Source: Mycobacteriales bacterium (GTDB lineage Bacteria; Actinomycetota; Actinomycetes; JAFAQI01; DASSKL01). From it: a DNA stretch of 56,198 nt. The translations under genes and the position numbers were made by a program. The DNA lies in contig DASSKL010000078.1 of assembly GCA_035690485.1 (NCBI GenBank), forward strand, positions 1 to 56,198, given 5' to 3'. The notes below the pieces were generated by a model. That model searched no databases. It was not told where the DNA came from and was given only the letters and a program-made list of their open reading frames with translations. Every line of letters begins with the position of its first letter. The first letter of the stretch is position 1. Below are positions 35,798 through 46,992 of this stretch, piece after piece.

Positions 35798-36327
35798 GCG
35801 TTCTTCTCGAGAAGGCTGCGCAGGTCGTCCGCGTGCTCTTCCTCGTTCTCGAGGATCGACTCCAGCAACCTGCGCGTGGTCGGGTCCTTGTCACCGAGCC
35901 ACTGGATGATCTCGGCGTACGACGCGATCGCCACGCGCTCCGCGACGAGATCCTCCTTGATCATCGTGAGCAGGTCGCCCGAGGTCTTGTACTCCGAGTG
36001 CGACCGGGCGGTGAGCGTGTCGGGGTTGTGGTCGGGCTCGCCGCCGAGCTGCGCGATGCGCGTCGCGATGCGGTCGGCGTGCATCTGCTCCTCGCCCGCG
36101 TGCTCGAGGAACTCCTGGGCGACCGGCTCGGCGTTGAGGCCGTCGGCGGCGTAGTAGTGGTTCTTGTAGCGCAGCACGCAGACGAGCTCCGTGGCCAGGG
36201 CCTCGTTGAGGACCTTGATCACGCGGTCGACGTCGGCGGCGTAGGCCGAGGTGATCGGCCCCTTCTCGATCTCTTCGCGGGCGCGGGCCCGCAGCGTCTG
36301 CACGTCGGTCAGGAAGTCGTTGCTCAT
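35791..36327 (-). CDS. Ferritin-like (bacterioferritin/Dps-type) protein
   Basis: 178 residues, four-helix bundle. Iron ligands are visible as E in [13 protein letters not shown], EExxH (EEQMHADR), E in [14 protein letters not shown] and the final [10 protein letters not shown]. It should store or detoxify iron in the cytoplasm. Its ATG overlaps the fumC stop (ATGA), which makes it the last gene of a fumarase operon. A role in supplying iron to the class I fumarase is attractive but unproven. Confidence 0.87.
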   Translation of the reverse strand: MSNDFLTDVQTLRARAREEIEKGPITSAYAADVDRVIKVLNEALATELVCVLRYKNHYYAADGLNAEPVAQEFLEHAGEEQMHADRIATRIAQLGGEPDHNPDTLTARSHSEYKTSGDLLTMIKEDLVAERVAIASYAEIIQWLGDKDPTTRRLLESILENEEEHADDLRSLLEKNAQ

Positions 36328-37739
36328 GAGCGGCCCCTACCCCGGTGCGGGCGCGCCATAGCCAGGACGTCGAGGGCTTCGTCGAGCTGGGCCTCGGTCA
36401 GCTTGCCTTCTGCCACGAAGCCCATGTCGATGACCGTCTCGCGGATCGTCTTGCCGGAGGCCAGCGACTGCTTGGCGACCTTGGCGGCGTTCTCGTAGCC
36501 GATGTAGCGGTTGAGCGGCGTGACGATCGACGGTGACGACTCGGCGTAGGACCGGCACCGCTCGACGTCGGCGGAGATCCCGTCGACGCACCGGTCGGCC
36601 AGCAGCCGGGAGATGTTGGTGAGCAGGCGGATCGACTCGAGCAGGTTGCGGGCGATCACCGGCAGCATCACGTTGAGCTCGAGGTTGCCGGCCGCGCCGC
36701 CGAACGCGACGGCCGCGTCGTTGCCGATGACCTGCGCGACCACCTGACAGACGGCTTCGGGGATGACCGGGTTGACCTTGCCCGGCATGATCGACGAACC
36801 GGGCTGCAGGTCGGGCAAGTGGATCTCGCCGAGGCCGGCCCGGGGACCGGACGACATCCAGCGCAGGTCGTTCGCGATCTTGTAGAGCGAGACCGCCAGG
36901 ACCCGCAGCTGACCCGACGCCTCGACCAGGGCGTCGCGCGCACCCTGCGCCTCGAAGTGGTCGCGCGCCTCGCTGAGCGGCAGCCGCATGTCGCCCGCCA
37001 GCATCGAGATCACCGCGCGCGCGAACCCGTCAGGAGTGTTGATGCCCGTGCCCACCGCCGTACCGCCGAGCGGCAGCTCGCCGATGCGCGGCAGCGACGC
37101 CTGCAGCCGCTCGACCCCGTGGCGTACGGCGGCGGCGTAGCCACCGAACTCCTGCCCGAGCGTCACCGGCGTCGCGTCCATCAGGTGGGTGCGCCCCGAC
37201 TTCACGACGTTGACGAACTCGATCGACTTGCGCTCCAGTGCCGCGGCCAGGTGATCACAAGCCGGGATCAGCTCGCGCACGATCGATCGGGTCGCCGCGA
37301 TGTGGATCGCCGAGGGGAACGTGTCGTTGGACGACTGCGAGGCGTTGACGTGGTCGTTCGGGTGCACGTCGCGACCGAGCCGGGCGGTGGCGAGCGTGGC
37401 GATGACCTCGTTCATGTTCATGTTCGACGAGGTGCCGGACCCGGTCTGGTAGACGTCGACCGGGAACTGGTCGTCCCACTGCCCCGAGGCCACCTCTGCG
37501 GCCGCGTCATGGATCGCGGCGGCGATGTCGGTCGCCACGATGCCGAGGTCGCCGTTGACGGTCGCCGCGGCCCCCTTGATCGAGGCCAGTGCGCCGATCA
37601 GGGAGCGCTCGATCGTCAGGCCGGAGACGGGGAAGTTCTCCACCGCGCGCTGGGTCTGTGCCCGCCACTTGGCGTCGGCCGGGACGCGGACCTCACCCAT
37701 GGAGTCGTGCTCGATTCGGAAGCCGCTCTGCTCGCTCAT
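36324..37739 (-). CDS. fumC: Class II fumarate hydratase
   Basis: 471 residues, oxygen-stable homotetrameric fumarase of the TCA cycle (fumarate to malate). Motifs: [52 protein letters not shown] and the superfamily signature [12 protein letters not shown] with its catalytic Ser. The C-terminal tail is basic (RPHRGRGRS). It lies 28 bases downstream of the class I fumarase gene and overlaps the ferritin-like gene. Confidence 0.96.
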   Translation of the reverse strand: MSEQSGFRIEHDSMGEVRVPADAKWRAQTQRAVENFPVSGLTIERSLIGALASIKGAAATVNGDLGIVATDIAAAIHDAAAEVASGQWDDQFPVDVYQTGSGTSSNMNMNEVIATLATARLGRDVHPNDHVNASQSSNDTFPSAIHIAATRSIVRELIPACDHLAAALERKSIEFVNVVKSGRTHLMDATPVTLGQEFGGYAAAVRHGVERLQASLPRIGELPLGGTAVGTGINTPDGFARAVISMLAGDMRLPLSEARDHFEAQGARDALVEASGQLRVLAVSLYKIANDLRWMSSGPRAGLGEIHLPDLQPGSSIMPGKVNPVIPEAVCQVVAQVIGNDAAVAFGGAAGNLELNVMLPVIARNLLESIRLLTNISRLLADRCVDGISADVERCRSYAESSPSIVTPLNRYIGYENAAKVAKQSLASGKTIRETVIDMGFVAEGKLTEAQLDEALDVLAMARPHRGRGRS

Positions 37740-37767
37740 GTGCTGAGCATGCCCCTGCCGCTGTGCG

Positions 37768-39432
<1,665 letters not shown>

Positions 39433-39510
39433 GGACCGAGGCTATCCAGCACGGAGGATCTCGCCGACTGAGGCCACGGGCGCTCCCGCCCACCAGGGCT
39501 TGAGCAGCCC

Positions 39511-39577
39511 CCACTTGTCCGGCGTTGTGGGGGTGGAAAAGGCCCCCGGGACCCCCTTACCGCCGGACAAGTCGTGG
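39511..39577. repeat. Nested inverted repeat between glpX and fumA
   Basis: Perfect 12-base arms ACTTGTCCGGCG (39513-39524) and CGCCGGACAAGT (39561-39572), extended by CCAC/GTGG with one extra base, enclose a second stem GGGGGT (39529-39534) with ACCCCC (39551-39556), separated by symmetric four-base loops. It lies in the 184-base gap downstream of glpX and upstream of fumA. It has no T-run. It may be a terminator/attenuator, an RNA element, or a copy of a small dispersed repeat. Confidence 0.75.
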
Positions 39578-39616
39578 CCGGGGGTGAGGTGCGCGCTCGT
39601 GGGCTGCGCGGTGCGG

Positions 39617-40669
39617 TCAGGTGGCGCGGTCGAAGTCGATGCTCGAGTAGGCCCGCAGCTTCGACAGCCGGTGCTCGCTCTCGATCGTGCGGATCGTGCC
39701 GCTCTTCGAGCGCATGACCAGCGAGTGGGTCGTGGCGCCGCCGGCGCGGTAGCGCACGCCGCGCAGCAGCTCGCCGTCGGTCACGCCGGTCGCCACGAAG
39801 AACACGTTGTCGCTGCGCACCAGGTCCTCGGTGAACAGCACCCGGTCGAGGTCGTGCCCGGCGTCCTTGGCGCGGCCCCGCTCGGCGTCGTCGCGCGGCC
39901 AGAGCTTCGCCTGGATGACGCCACCCAGGCAGCGCAGCGCGCAGGCGGTGATGATGCCCTCCGGTGTGCCACCGATGCCGAGCAGCAGGTCGACGCCGGT
40001 GCCCTCGCGGGCAGCCATGATGGCGCCGGCCACGTCGCCGTCGCTGATGAACTTGATGCGCGCGCCGGCTTCGCGGATCTGCCGGACCATCTCCTCGTGC
40101 CGCGGCCGGTCGAGGATCACCACGGTCACGTCCTCGGGCGTGCCGCCCTTGGCCCGGGCCACCGCGCGGATGTTGTGCGCGACCGGCGCCTCGATGTCGA
40201 CGGCCTCGGCCGCCTCCCGTCCGGTCGCCAGCTTCTCCATGTAGAAGACCGCGGAGGGGTCGTACATGGTGCCGCGCTCGGCGACGGCCATGACCGAGAT
40301 CGCGTTGTTCATGCCCTTGGCGGTGAGCGTCGTGCCGTCGACCGGGTCGACCGCGACGTCACAGTCGGGAGCGTCGCCGGTACCGACCTGCTCGCCGTTG
40401 AACAGCATCGGCGCTTCGTCCTTCTCGCCTTCGCCGATGACGACGACGCCGTTCATGGAGACCGTGCTGATGAGCTGGCGCATCGCGTTGACCGCGGCCG
40501 CGTCGGCGCCGTTCTTGTCGCCGCGCCCGACCCAGCGGCCGGCCGCCATCGCCGCCGCCTCGGTGACGCGCACCAGCTCGAGGGCGAGGTTGCGGTCGGG
40601 CGCCTCCCCACCAACGGCCAAGGAGCTGGGGAGGTGGGCAGCGTCGGGCTCGGTCACGGGGTTGGTCAT
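39617..40669 (-). CDS. glpX: Class II fructose-1,6-bisphosphatase
   Basis: 350 residues from ATG 40669. It has the lithium-sensitive phosphatase core: [31 protein letters not shown] and [17 protein letters not shown]. It converts fructose 1,6-bisphosphate to fructose 6-phosphate, the last gluconeogenic control step; GlpX is the main FBPase of many actinomycetes. It shares strand and neighbourhood with the fumarases as in mycobacteria (glpX-fum). A small palindrome (ATCGTAACGAT, 40727-40737) lies upstream, near its probable promoter. Confidence 0.95.
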   Translation of the reverse strand: MTNPVTEPDAAHLPSSLAVGGEAPDRNLALELVRVTEAAAMAAGRWVGRGDKNGADAAAVNAMRQLISTVSMNGVVVIGEGEKDEAPMLFNGEQVGTGDAPDCDVAVDPVDGTTLTAKGMNNAISVMAVAERGTMYDPSAVFYMEKLATGREAAEAVDIEAPVAHNIRAVARAKGGTPEDVTVVILDRPRHEEMVRQIREAGARIKFISDGDVAGAIMAAREGTGVDLLLGIGGTPEGIITACALRCLGGVIQAKLWPRDDAERGRAKDAGHDLDRVLFTEDLVRSDNVFFVATGVTDGELLRGVRYRAGGATTHSLVMRSKSGTIRTIESEHRLSKLRAYSSIDFDRAT

Positions 40670-40742
40670 GGCAGCGGGCGTACCCCCTGGCGCGGGTGAT
40701 GATCGTCGGGCCTTGCGACTGTGGCGATCGTAACGATGCGGG

Positions 40743-41780
40743 CTACAAGGCAACCAGCGTCACTTCGGTGGCCTTGATGCTGACCCACACCGGGGCACCC
40801 TCCCGCAGCTCGAGCTCGGCGGCCGCGGCGGCCGTCACCTCGGCGACGATCGGCGGCCGGCCGTCGACCCCGACCCGCACCCGGGCGCCGACGAGGGTCA
40901 GCTCACTCACGGTGCCGGGCCACAGGTTGCGCGGGCTGCCCTCCGGCCGCTGCCGGTGCAGGGCCACGGCGTGCGGCGGGACCACGGCGAGCAGCGGTAC
41001 GCCGGGAGCGATGTCGTCCGCCCCGACGAGGGTCCCGCCCTCGTCGAGCCGCAACCCGTCTGCGGCCGACGTCGCGCGGTAGGCGTTGGCGCCGAGCAGG
41101 CGCGCCACCCATGGCGACCGCGGTGCGCGGGTCACCTCGACCGGCGAGGCGTCCTGCACGACGCGACCCTCGTCGAGCACCACCAGCCGGTCGGCCAGGG
41201 TGACGGCGTCGAGCGGGTCGTGGGTGACGACGAGGGTCGTGCCGTCGTAGGCCGACAGGTGCCGGCGCAGCGCCTGCCGCACGTCGGTGCGGGCGTCGGC
41301 GTCGAGCGCGGCGAGCGGCTCGTCGAGCAGCAGCACCCGCGGGTCGACGGCGAGCGCCCGGGCGAGGGCGACCCGCTGTGCCTGGCCGCCGGACAGCGCC
41401 GCCGGCCGCCGGTGCGCGAGTTCGCCCACGCCGAGCCGGTCGAGCCACTCGGCCGCGCGCCGGCGCGCGGCGGTGCGGCGTACGCCCTGCTGGCGGGGGC
41501 CGAAGGCCACGTTGTCCAGCGCGGTGAGGTGCGGGAACAGCGCGCCGTCCTGCGGCACGTAGCCGACCCTGCGGGCGTGGGTCGCCAGCCCGGCGACGTC
41601 GGCGCCGTCGATGGCGATGGGGCCGTGCGACGGGTGTACCCCGGCGATCGCACGCAGCAGGGTGCTCTTGCCGGCGCCGTTGGGTCCGACCAGCGCGACG
41701 ACGCTGCCCGCCTCGGCTGCGACGTCGGCGGTCAGGGTGAACGTGCCGGCCCGCGCGGTCAGCGCGACCGCGAGGCTCAC
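40743..41780 (-). CDS. modC: Molybdate ABC transporter ATP-binding protein
   Basis: 345 residues from GTG 41780, overlapping the modB stop (GTGA); ATG 41795 is an alternative. Walker [13 protein letters not shown], signature [16 protein letters not shown], Walker [13 protein letters not shown], and H-loop [10 protein letters not shown]. The C-terminal ~100 residues form a TOBE/Mop-like domain ([28 protein letters not shown]) that binds molybdate and tunes transport. The N-terminal half is cytoplasmic and drives ModB. Confidence 0.94.
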   Translation of the reverse strand: MSLAVALTARAGTFTLTADVAAEAGSVVALVGPNGAGKSTLLRAIAGVHPSHGPIAIDGADVAGLATHARRVGYVPQDGALFPHLTALDNVAFGPRQQGVRRTAARRRAAEWLDRLGVGELAHRRPAALSGGQAQRVALARALAVDPRVLLLDEPLAALDADARTDVRQALRRHLSAYDGTTLVVTHDPLDAVTLADRLVVLDEGRVVQDASPVEVTRAPRSPWVARLLGANAYRATSAADGLRLDEGGTLVGADDIAPGVPLLAVVPPHAVALHRQRPEGSPRNLWPGTVSELTLVGARVRVGVDGRPPIVAEVTAAAAAELELREGAPVWVSIKATEVTLVAL

Positions 41781-42574
41781 CGCCGCACCGCCCATCGACC
41801 GCGCAACCCGATGAGCACCGCCACCGAGACGACGAGCAGCACGAGGCTCATCGCGACCGCCGCGTCGGGATCGGTCTGCAGCTGCAGGTAGACGTAGAGC
41901 GGCAAGGTCTGGGTGGTGCCGGGCAGGTTGCCGGCGAACGTGATCGTCGCGCCGAACTCGCCGAGGGCCCGCGCCCACGACAGCGCCGCGCCCGCGGCGA
42001 GCGCCGGGCCGGCGATCGGCAGCGTCACCCGGCGGAACACCGCCCACGGCCGGGCGCCGAGCGTCGCGGCCACCTGTTCGTAGCGCTCGTCGAGGGCCGC
42101 GAGGGCACCCTCGACCGACAGCACCAGGAAGGGCAGCGCCACGAACGTCTCCGCCAGCACCACGCCCGCGGTCGAGAACGGCAGGCGGATGCCTGCCGCC
42201 GACAGCGCGCCGCCGAGCAGCCCGGCCCGGCCGAACGCCAGCAGCAGCGCCACGCCGCCGACCACGGGCGGAAGCACGAGCGGCAGCGTGACCAGCGACC
42301 TCAGCAGCGACCGTCCGCGGAACCGCGACCGCGCCAGCACCCAGGCCAGCGGTACGCCGAACAGCAGGCACAGCACGACGGAGGCCGTCGACGTGATCAT
42401 CGACAGCCGCAGCGCGTCGAGGGCACCGCCGCTGGACAGCTGGGCCGGCAGCCGCGACCACGGGGCCTTCGCGACCAGGCCGACGAGCGGCAGCATCAGC
42501 AGGACGACGGCGAGGACGGCGAGGCCGCCGACCGGCAGCGGCGTGCGCCGGATCGTGGCGGCCCGCGCCTTCAT
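41777..42574 (-). CDS. modB: Molybdate ABC transporter permease
   Basis: 265 residues from ATG 42574, 13 bases after the modA stop. Five to six transmembrane helices, with the ModB features LPLVLPPVVGGVALL and the cytoplasmic EAA loop (EQVAATLGARPWAVFRRVTLP), then GEFGATITFAGNLPGTTQT, typical of molybdate permeases. It forms the channel with ModC and receives molybdate from ModA. Confidence 0.94.
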   Translation of the reverse strand: MKARAATIRRTPLPVGGLAVLAVVLLMLPLVGLVAKAPWSRLPAQLSSGGALDALRLSMITSTASVVLCLLFGVPLAWVLARSRFRGRSLLRSLVTLPLVLPPVVGGVALLLAFGRAGLLGGALSAAGIRLPFSTAGVVLAETFVALPFLVLSVEGALAALDERYEQVAATLGARPWAVFRRVTLPIAGPALAAGAALSWARALGEFGATITFAGNLPGTTQTLPLYVYLQLQTDPDAAVAMSLVLLVVSVAVLIGLRGRWAVRR

Positions 42575-42587
42575 CGCGCCCGCCCGC

Positions 42588-43337
42588 TCATGAGGCGGGC
42601 AGGAAGCCGAAGCGGGTGAGGATCCGCTGGCCGGCCGGCGACAGCACGAACGCGAGGAACGCTCGGCCCGTGGCGTCGCGGGACAGTGGCGCGATCGGGT
42701 AGCGCGCGGTCTGGTTGACGGCCGGTGGGATCGTGACCCGCGACACCTGGTGACCGGCGGCGGTGATGTCGCTGGCGTAGACGATGCCCGCGTCGGCCTC
42801 GCCGAGCTCGACCTTGGTGAGCACGCTGCGGACGTTCTCCTCCAGCGACTTCGGCGCGACGGTGACGCCGGCCTTCTGCAGTGCGGTGCGTGCGTAGTGG
42901 CCCGCCGGCACCGCCGGGGCCGCGAGGACCACGGCGACGCCGGGGCGGGCGAGGTCAGCGAGCGACGCGATGTGCTTCGGGTTGCCCGGCGCGACCGCGA
43001 TGGCGAGCGTGTTGCGGGCGAAGACCCGCGGGGCGGCGGTCGTCTCCCGGCGTGCGGCGTCCATCGAGCGCTCGTCCGCGGAGGCGAAGACGTCGGCGGG
43101 GGCACCCTGCTGGATCTGCGCGACGAGCGACTGCGAGCCGGCGAACGACAGCGTGATCTGCGTGCCCGGGTGGGCCTTCTCGAAGGCTGCCTTCTCGGCG
43201 TTGAAGGCATCGGTCAGCGACGCGGCGGCGAGCACGGTCGCGTGGGTCGACGGAGCATCGCTGCCGCCCGAGCCACCGCAGGCCGCGAGCGCGACCAGTG
43301 GCAGCGCCGCCACCAGGGCGGCCGCCCGCCGCCTCAC
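42588..43337 (-). CDS. modA: Molybdate-binding lipoprotein
   Basis: 249 residues from GTG 43337 (GTGA overlap with the regulator gene). Signal peptide VRRRAAALVAALPLVA ends in a lipobox LAAC, so it is anchored outside the membrane. The mature protein starts VLAAASLTDAFN and has the ModA oxyanion loops (FAGSQSLVAQIQQGAPADVF, ADERSMD, FARNTLAIAVAPGNP, ADAGIVYASDI). It captures molybdate or tungstate for ModBC. Confidence 0.94.
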   Translation of the reverse strand: MRRRAAALVAALPLVALAACGGSGGSDAPSTHATVLAAASLTDAFNAEKAAFEKAHPGTQITLSFAGSQSLVAQIQQGAPADVFASADERSMDAARRETTAAPRVFARNTLAIAVAPGNPKHIASLADLARPGVAVVLAAPAVPAGHYARTALQKAGVTVAPKSLEENVRSVLTKVELGEADAGIVYASDITAAGHQVSRVTIPPAVNQTARYPIAPLSRDATGRAFLAFVLSPAGQRILTRFGFLPAS

Positions 43338-43756
43338 GGGGCGACCACCTCGACGCCCACGTTGGTCGCCTTGACGCTGGCAATGGCGAGCATGCCCTCG
43401 ACGAGACCGAGCTCGTCGACCGCCTCGCGGGTCAGCAGCGACACCAGCCGGTGCGGCCCGGCCTGGATCTCGACCTGCGCCGCGACGTCGCCGCGGTGCA
43501 CCCGCGTGACGATGCCCTGGAACCTGTTGCGGGCCGACCGCCCGACGACCGTCACCCCGTCGAGCTGTGGCTCCTCCTCGGCCAGCGCGACCGCGAACTC
43601 TGCGAGCGCCGTGCCGTCGACGACCCGGTGGCCGCCGTCGTCGAGCCGGGTCGGGAACCGCTCCGCCTCCGCCCACCGCCGCACGGTGTCGACGCTGACG
43701 CCGAGCAGGCCGGCGGCTTGCGCCATGCGGTAGGCCGGAGCGGCAGGCTTACGCAT
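43334..43756 (-). CDS. HTH-TOBE (Mop) molybdenum-responsive regulator
   Basis: 140 residues from ATG 43756 (GTG 43765 also in frame). A MerR/excisionase-type helix-turn-helix (MAQAAGLLGVSVDTVRRWAEAERFP) is joined to a single Mop/TOBE domain (RNRFQGIVTRVHRGDVAAQVEI, LGLVEGMLAIASVKATNVGVEV). The molybdate-binding Mop fold plus HTH implies that it senses cytoplasmic molybdate and controls the modABC genes it heads. This is a different architecture from E. coli ModE. A palindrome for it may be at 43783-43794. Confidence 0.9.
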   Translation of the reverse strand: MRKPAAPAYRMAQAAGLLGVSVDTVRRWAEAERFPTRLDDGGHRVVDGTALAEFAVALAEEEPQLDGVTVVGRSARNRFQGIVTRVHRGDVAAQVEIQAGPHRLVSLLTREAVDELGLVEGMLAIASVKATNVGVEVVAP

Positions 43757-43782
43757 GTGCGGCACGATAGCGCAGGATCAAG

Positions 43783-43794
43783 CCGCATCTGCGG
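43783..43794. promoter_or_regulatory. Candidate operator of the mod operon
   Basis: CCGCA-TC-TGCGG: five-base perfect arms, 27 bases upstream of the HTH-Mop regulator gene and 75 bases upstream of the divergent TetR gene. It is the best palindrome in this 113-base promoter region. Confidence 0.45.
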
Positions 43795-43869
43795 ACGACG
43801 ATGAGCCCGCACAGCCTTGCAGCCGCACCTCACGCGCATCGCCGCCCCGCCCGTGCCAAAGTAGGAGCC

Positions 43870-44466
43870 GTGACGGAGACCTCGGCACGCCCGTCCGGCC
43901 GCGCGCAGGCGACCCGCGCGGCGCTGCTCGACGCCGCGCGCGAGGTGTTCACGGCCTGCGGGTTCAGCGACGCGAACATCTCCGACGTCGTCGCGCGTGC
44001 GGGTGCCAGCGTCGGCAGCCTCTACCACCACTTCGGCGGCAAGGCCGACCTCTACCTCGCCCTCTACGAGGACTACCAGGCCCGCCAGGAGGACCGCGCC
44101 TCCGCCGCCGTCCGGCAGGCGCGCGTCGCCGGTGAGACCGACCCCGTGCGGCTGTTCATCGCCGGCGCTCGGGCTTTCTTCCACGGCTGCTGGGAGGAGC
44201 GCGACCTCGCGCGGCTGTTCCTCGCCGGCGGCGGTCCGCCCGGCTTCGAGCTGGTCGCCCGGCGGCGCTACCGCGAGTGGGTGTCGAGCAACGCCGCCCT
44301 GCTCAAGCCGCGCGAGCGTCCCCTCGGCGAGGCGCTCGTGCTCGTGCTCACGACGGTCGCCGCGCAGGCCGGGCACGAGGTCGCGATGCAGGAGTCGCAG
44401 GAGGCGGCCTACGAGCTGGCCGAGGCCCTGCTCGAGCTGATCCACCGGATCGGCGTCCCCGACTGA
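43870..44466 (+). CDS. TetR-family transcriptional regulator
   Basis: 198 residues from GTG 43870 (TAGGAG upstream). N-terminal HTH: FSDANISDVVARAGASVGSLYHHFGGKADLYL (here: ISDVVARAGASVGSLYHHF), followed by a helical ligand-binding domain with a WEERDLARLFLAGGG segment. It is divergent from the mod operon and followed by a DUF4245 gene. Its target is not clear: autoregulation or a distant gene. Confidence 0.92.
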   Translation: MTETSARPSGRAQATRAALLDAAREVFTACGFSDANISDVVARAGASVGSLYHHFGGKADLYLALYEDYQARQEDRASAAVRQARVAGETDPVRLFIAGARAFFHGCWEERDLARLFLAGGGPPGFELVARRRYREWVSSNAALLKPRERPLGEALVLVLTTVAAQAGHEVAMQESQEAAYELAEALLELIHRIGVPD

Positions 44467-44500
44467 CCCACGGCCGCCGTCCGTGCGTCAGCATGGAGGG

Positions 44501-45085
44501 GTGGCACCGAGCACTCCGGCGCGGCCGACGGCCAACGCCCGCGTCCGTCAGACCGTCGGGGACATGGGACGGTCTCTCGGCCTGGTGTTCGTGTTCATCG
44601 CCGTGCTGCTGTTCGTGAGTCCGGCCCGCTCGCTGGTGCTCCCGGGGCACGGGCACAAGGTGCAGACCGTGAGCTACTCCGACGAGGTCCGGGCGGCTAC
44701 CCGGTTGACCGCGGGTGCCGTGCTCGAGCCGGTCGGACTGCCCCACGGCTGGCAGCCGACCAGCGCCCGCGTCGGGGGTGGCAACGGCGACCCGATGACC
44801 TTGCACATCGGCTACGTCACCCCGGCCGGCGAGTACGCCGCGCTCGAGGAGTCCGACGGACCGGCCGCCGGCTTCCTGCGCGGCCTGCTCGGCAAGGCCG
44901 GCGCCCGCACGGTCGACGGCACCGTGACCGTCGGGTCGGCGGCGTGGCAGGTCCGTCACGACGCCAAGGGCGAGCTCGCCCTGACCCGCACCGCGGGCGG
45001 GCTGACGCTCGTGGTCACCGGTAGCGCGAAGCAGGCCGAGCTCGAGTCGCTGGCGGGCGCCCTGCGCCCGGCGCCGAAGCAGTAG
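44501..45085 (+). CDS. DUF4245 membrane-anchored protein
   Basis: 194 residues from GTG 44501; GGAGGG is immediately adjacent, so GTG 44483 is an alternative. One N-terminal transmembrane helix (LGLVFVFIAVLLFVSPARSL, abbreviated GLVFVFIAVLLFV) is preceded by a basic cytosolic stretch and followed by an extracytoplasmic domain with two beta-rich repeats (EPVGLPHGWQPTSARV, GSAAWQVRHD). DUF4245 is an actinobacterial family of unknown function near glpX in mycobacteria. Tail-to-tail with xseB, with no gap. Confidence 0.82.
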   Translation: MAPSTPARPTANARVRQTVGDMGRSLGLVFVFIAVLLFVSPARSLVLPGHGHKVQTVSYSDEVRAATRLTAGAVLEPVGLPHGWQPTSARVGGGNGDPMTLHIGYVTPAGEYAALEESDGPAAGFLRGLLGKAGARTVDGTVTVGSAAWQVRHDAKGELALTRTAGGLTLVVTGSAKQAELESLAGALRPAPKQ

Positions 45086-45310
45086 CTAGTCCTCGTCCTC
45101 GTCCTCGTCCTCGTCGCCGGCGACGGCCGCCGCCAGCTGGGCGCGCGCGCCGTCCAGCCACTCCTGGCAGATCTGCGCGAGCTGCTCGCCGCGCTCCCAG
45201 AGCGCGAGCGACTCCTCGAGCGTCGTACCTCCGGCCTCCAGCCGGCGGACGACGTCGACCAGCTCGTCGCGGGCCTGCTCGTAGCCCGGTCTGTCAGGAT
45301 CGGCTGCCAT
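45086..45310 (-). CDS. xseB: Exodeoxyribonuclease VII small subunit
   Basis: 74 residues from ATG 45310 ([17 protein letters not shown]). Two helices with the XseB motif [24 protein letters not shown], split by the conserved GG turn, then [12 protein letters not shown] and a nine-residue Asp/Glu tail. XseB packs along the long coiled coil of XseA, which needs it for activity on single-stranded DNA ends. Here xseA is 453 bases upstream, with a GNAT gene on the opposite strand between them. Confidence 0.93.
   Translation of the reverse strand: MAADPDRPGYEQARDELVDVVRRLEAGGTTLEESLALWERGEQLAQICQEWLDGARAQLAAAVAGDEDEDEDED
45089..45115. repeat. Hexanucleotide tandem repeat in the xseB tail
   Basis: GTCCTC repeated four times plus GTC, encoding alternating Asp/Glu at the XseB C-terminus. 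In-frame expansion or contraction would add or remove DE pairs without frameshift. Confidence 0.8.
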
Positions 45311-45773
45311 GGCGAGCCGAAGCGTACGGCGGGCAACCGTCGACGACGCCGACACCCTGCTGGCGCTGCGGGTCGCGATGTACGACGCGCTCGAGGTCGA
45401 CACGTCCGGATCGGACTGGCGCGACGCGTGCCGCTCGCTGCTCGTCGAGCGGCTCGCGCGCGACGACTTCGCCGGGATGCTCTGCGAGGTCGGCGGTGAG
45501 GCCGTCAGCGGGGGCGTGGCCTGGGTGGAGTTCCACCTGCCGAACCCGCTGGATGCAGCCGGTCGCCGCGGCTACATCTCGTCGATGTCGACCCTGCCGC
45601 ACGCCCGCGGCCGGGGTCACGCGCGCGCGGTCGTGCAGGCGTTGCTCGACTGGTGCGTCGCGCAGGGCTGCCGGCGGGTGGACCTGCGGGCGACGACCTA
45701 CGGCGAGCCGCTCTACAGCGGCATGGGCTTCCGGATCGCGACCGGCCTGCCGATGACCTGGACTACTCCGTGA
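45309..45773 (+). CDS. GNAT N-acetyltransferase between xseB and xseA
   Basis: 154 residues; the ATG (45309-45311) overlaps the xseB start codon by two bases on the other strand (CATG), and the 3' end overlaps the xseA end by 11 bases. GNAT fold: N-terminal [19 protein letters not shown], acetyl-CoA loop ([23 protein letters not shown], core RGRGHA) and C-terminal [14 protein letters not shown]. It transfers an acetyl group to an amine; substrate unknown. The fold needs almost the first residue, so the overlapping start is probably right. It exactly fills the space between two genes that normally form an operon. Confidence 0.88.
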   Translation: MASRSVRRATVDDADTLLALRVAMYDALEVDTSGSDWRDACRSLLVERLARDDFAGMLCEVGGEAVSGGVAWVEFHLPNPLDAAGRRGYISSMSTLPHARGRGHARAVVQALLDWCVAQGCRRVDLRATTYGEPLYSGMGFRIATGLPMTWTTP

Positions 45774-46965
45774 CCCGGACGCCGATCCGGCCACCGGCGA
45801 CCCGCGCCGTGAGCGTCTCGCCGGCCGACACCTCGGCCGGGTCGCGGACGACGGTGCCGTCGGGCTTCTGCAGTACCGCGTAGCCGCGCTCGAGCGTCGC
45901 GGCCGGCGAGAGGGCGCCGACCCGCGCCCGTAGCTGCTGCAGCTGGCCGTGGTCGCCGTCGAGGCGTGCGGCGAGGCACCGCCGCGCCCGTTCGACGTGT
46001 CCACCGATGTCGGCCGCACGACGGTCGAGATCGGCGACCGGCGCGGCCAGGGCGGGGCGGCTGCGCAGCGCGTCGAGCGACCGCTGCTCCTGGTCGAGGC
46101 GGGCGTGCAGGCACCGCCAGGTGCGCTGCCGGAGCGCTTCGACACGGCCGACCTCCTCGGCCATGTCGGGGACGACGAGCTTGCCGGCGTCGGTCGGCGT
46201 CGAGGCGCGCCGGTCGGCCACGTGGTCGACCAGCGGGGTGTCGGTCTCGTGCCCGACAGCAGACACCACCGGCGTCCGGCAGGCGGCGACCGCCCGGCAG
46301 AGCGCCTCGTCGGAGAACGGCAGCAGGTCCTCGACCGACCCGCCGCCGCGGGCCAGCACGATGACGTCGACGGCCGGGTCGGTGTCGAGCCGGGCGAGCG
46401 CGTCGAGCATCTGGCTCACGGCGTACGCGCCCTGCACGGCGACGGCCTCGATCCGGAAGCGGACCGCGGGCCAGCGGCGGCGGGCGTTCTCGACGACGTC
46501 GCGCTCGGCGGCGCTGTCGCGGCCCGTGACGAGTCCCACCGTGCCCGGGAGGAAGGGCAGCGGCCGCTTGCGTTCGGCGGCGAACAACCCCTCTGCGGCC
46601 AGCACCTGGCGCAGCTGCTCGAGGCGGGCCAGGAGCGCACCGACACCGACCGGGCGGATGTCGTAGGCCGTGAGCGACAGGGTCCCGCGCATCAGGTAGA
46701 AGTCCGGCTTCGCCCACACGACGACGCGGGCACCTTCGGCTAGCGGCGGTTGCACGGTTTCGCACACCGCGCGCGGGCAGGTGATGCGCAGCGACACGTC
46801 GGCGACCGGGTCGCGCAGCGTCAGGAACGCCGTGGCCGCCCGGCCGCTGAGCTCCGTGACCTGGCCCTCGACCCAGACGCGACCGAGGCGGCCGATCCAC
46901 TCACCGATCGCGCGCGCGACCGTGCGTACCGGCAGCGGTGACTCGGGCGTCGACTCCAGGGGCAC
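45763..46965 (-). CDS. xseA: Exodeoxyribonuclease VII large subunit
   Basis: 400 residues from GTG 46965. N-terminal OB-fold ([32 protein letters not shown]), then the catalytic domain with [39 protein letters not shown] and [27 protein letters not shown] (core GHETDTPL), and a coiled coil plus C-terminal ERGYAVL. It degrades single-stranded DNA in repair with XseB. It lacks the usual immediate xseB neighbour. Confidence 0.94.
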   Translation of the reverse strand: MPLESTPESPLPVRTVARAIGEWIGRLGRVWVEGQVTELSGRAATAFLTLRDPVADVSLRITCPRAVCETVQPPLAEGARVVVWAKPDFYLMRGTLSLTAYDIRPVGVGALLARLEQLRQVLAAEGLFAAERKRPLPFLPGTVGLVTGRDSAAERDVVENARRRWPAVRFRIEAVAVQGAYAVSQMLDALARLDTDPAVDVIVLARGGGSVEDLLPFSDEALCRAVAACRTPVVSAVGHETDTPLVDHVADRRASTPTDAGKLVVPDMAEEVGRVEALRQRTWRCLHARLDQEQRSLDALRSRPALAAPVADLDRRAADIGGHVERARRCLAARLDGDHGQLQQLRARVGALSPAATLERGYAVLQKPDGTVVRDPAEVSAGETLTARVAGGRIGVRVTE

Positions 46966-46992
46966 CCGGCCAACCTAGAGCCCGGGTGGGCG

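Noticed and set aside
45089-45115. Short CRISPR-like repeat
   Set aside because: It is a six-base tandem inside xseB, with no spacers.
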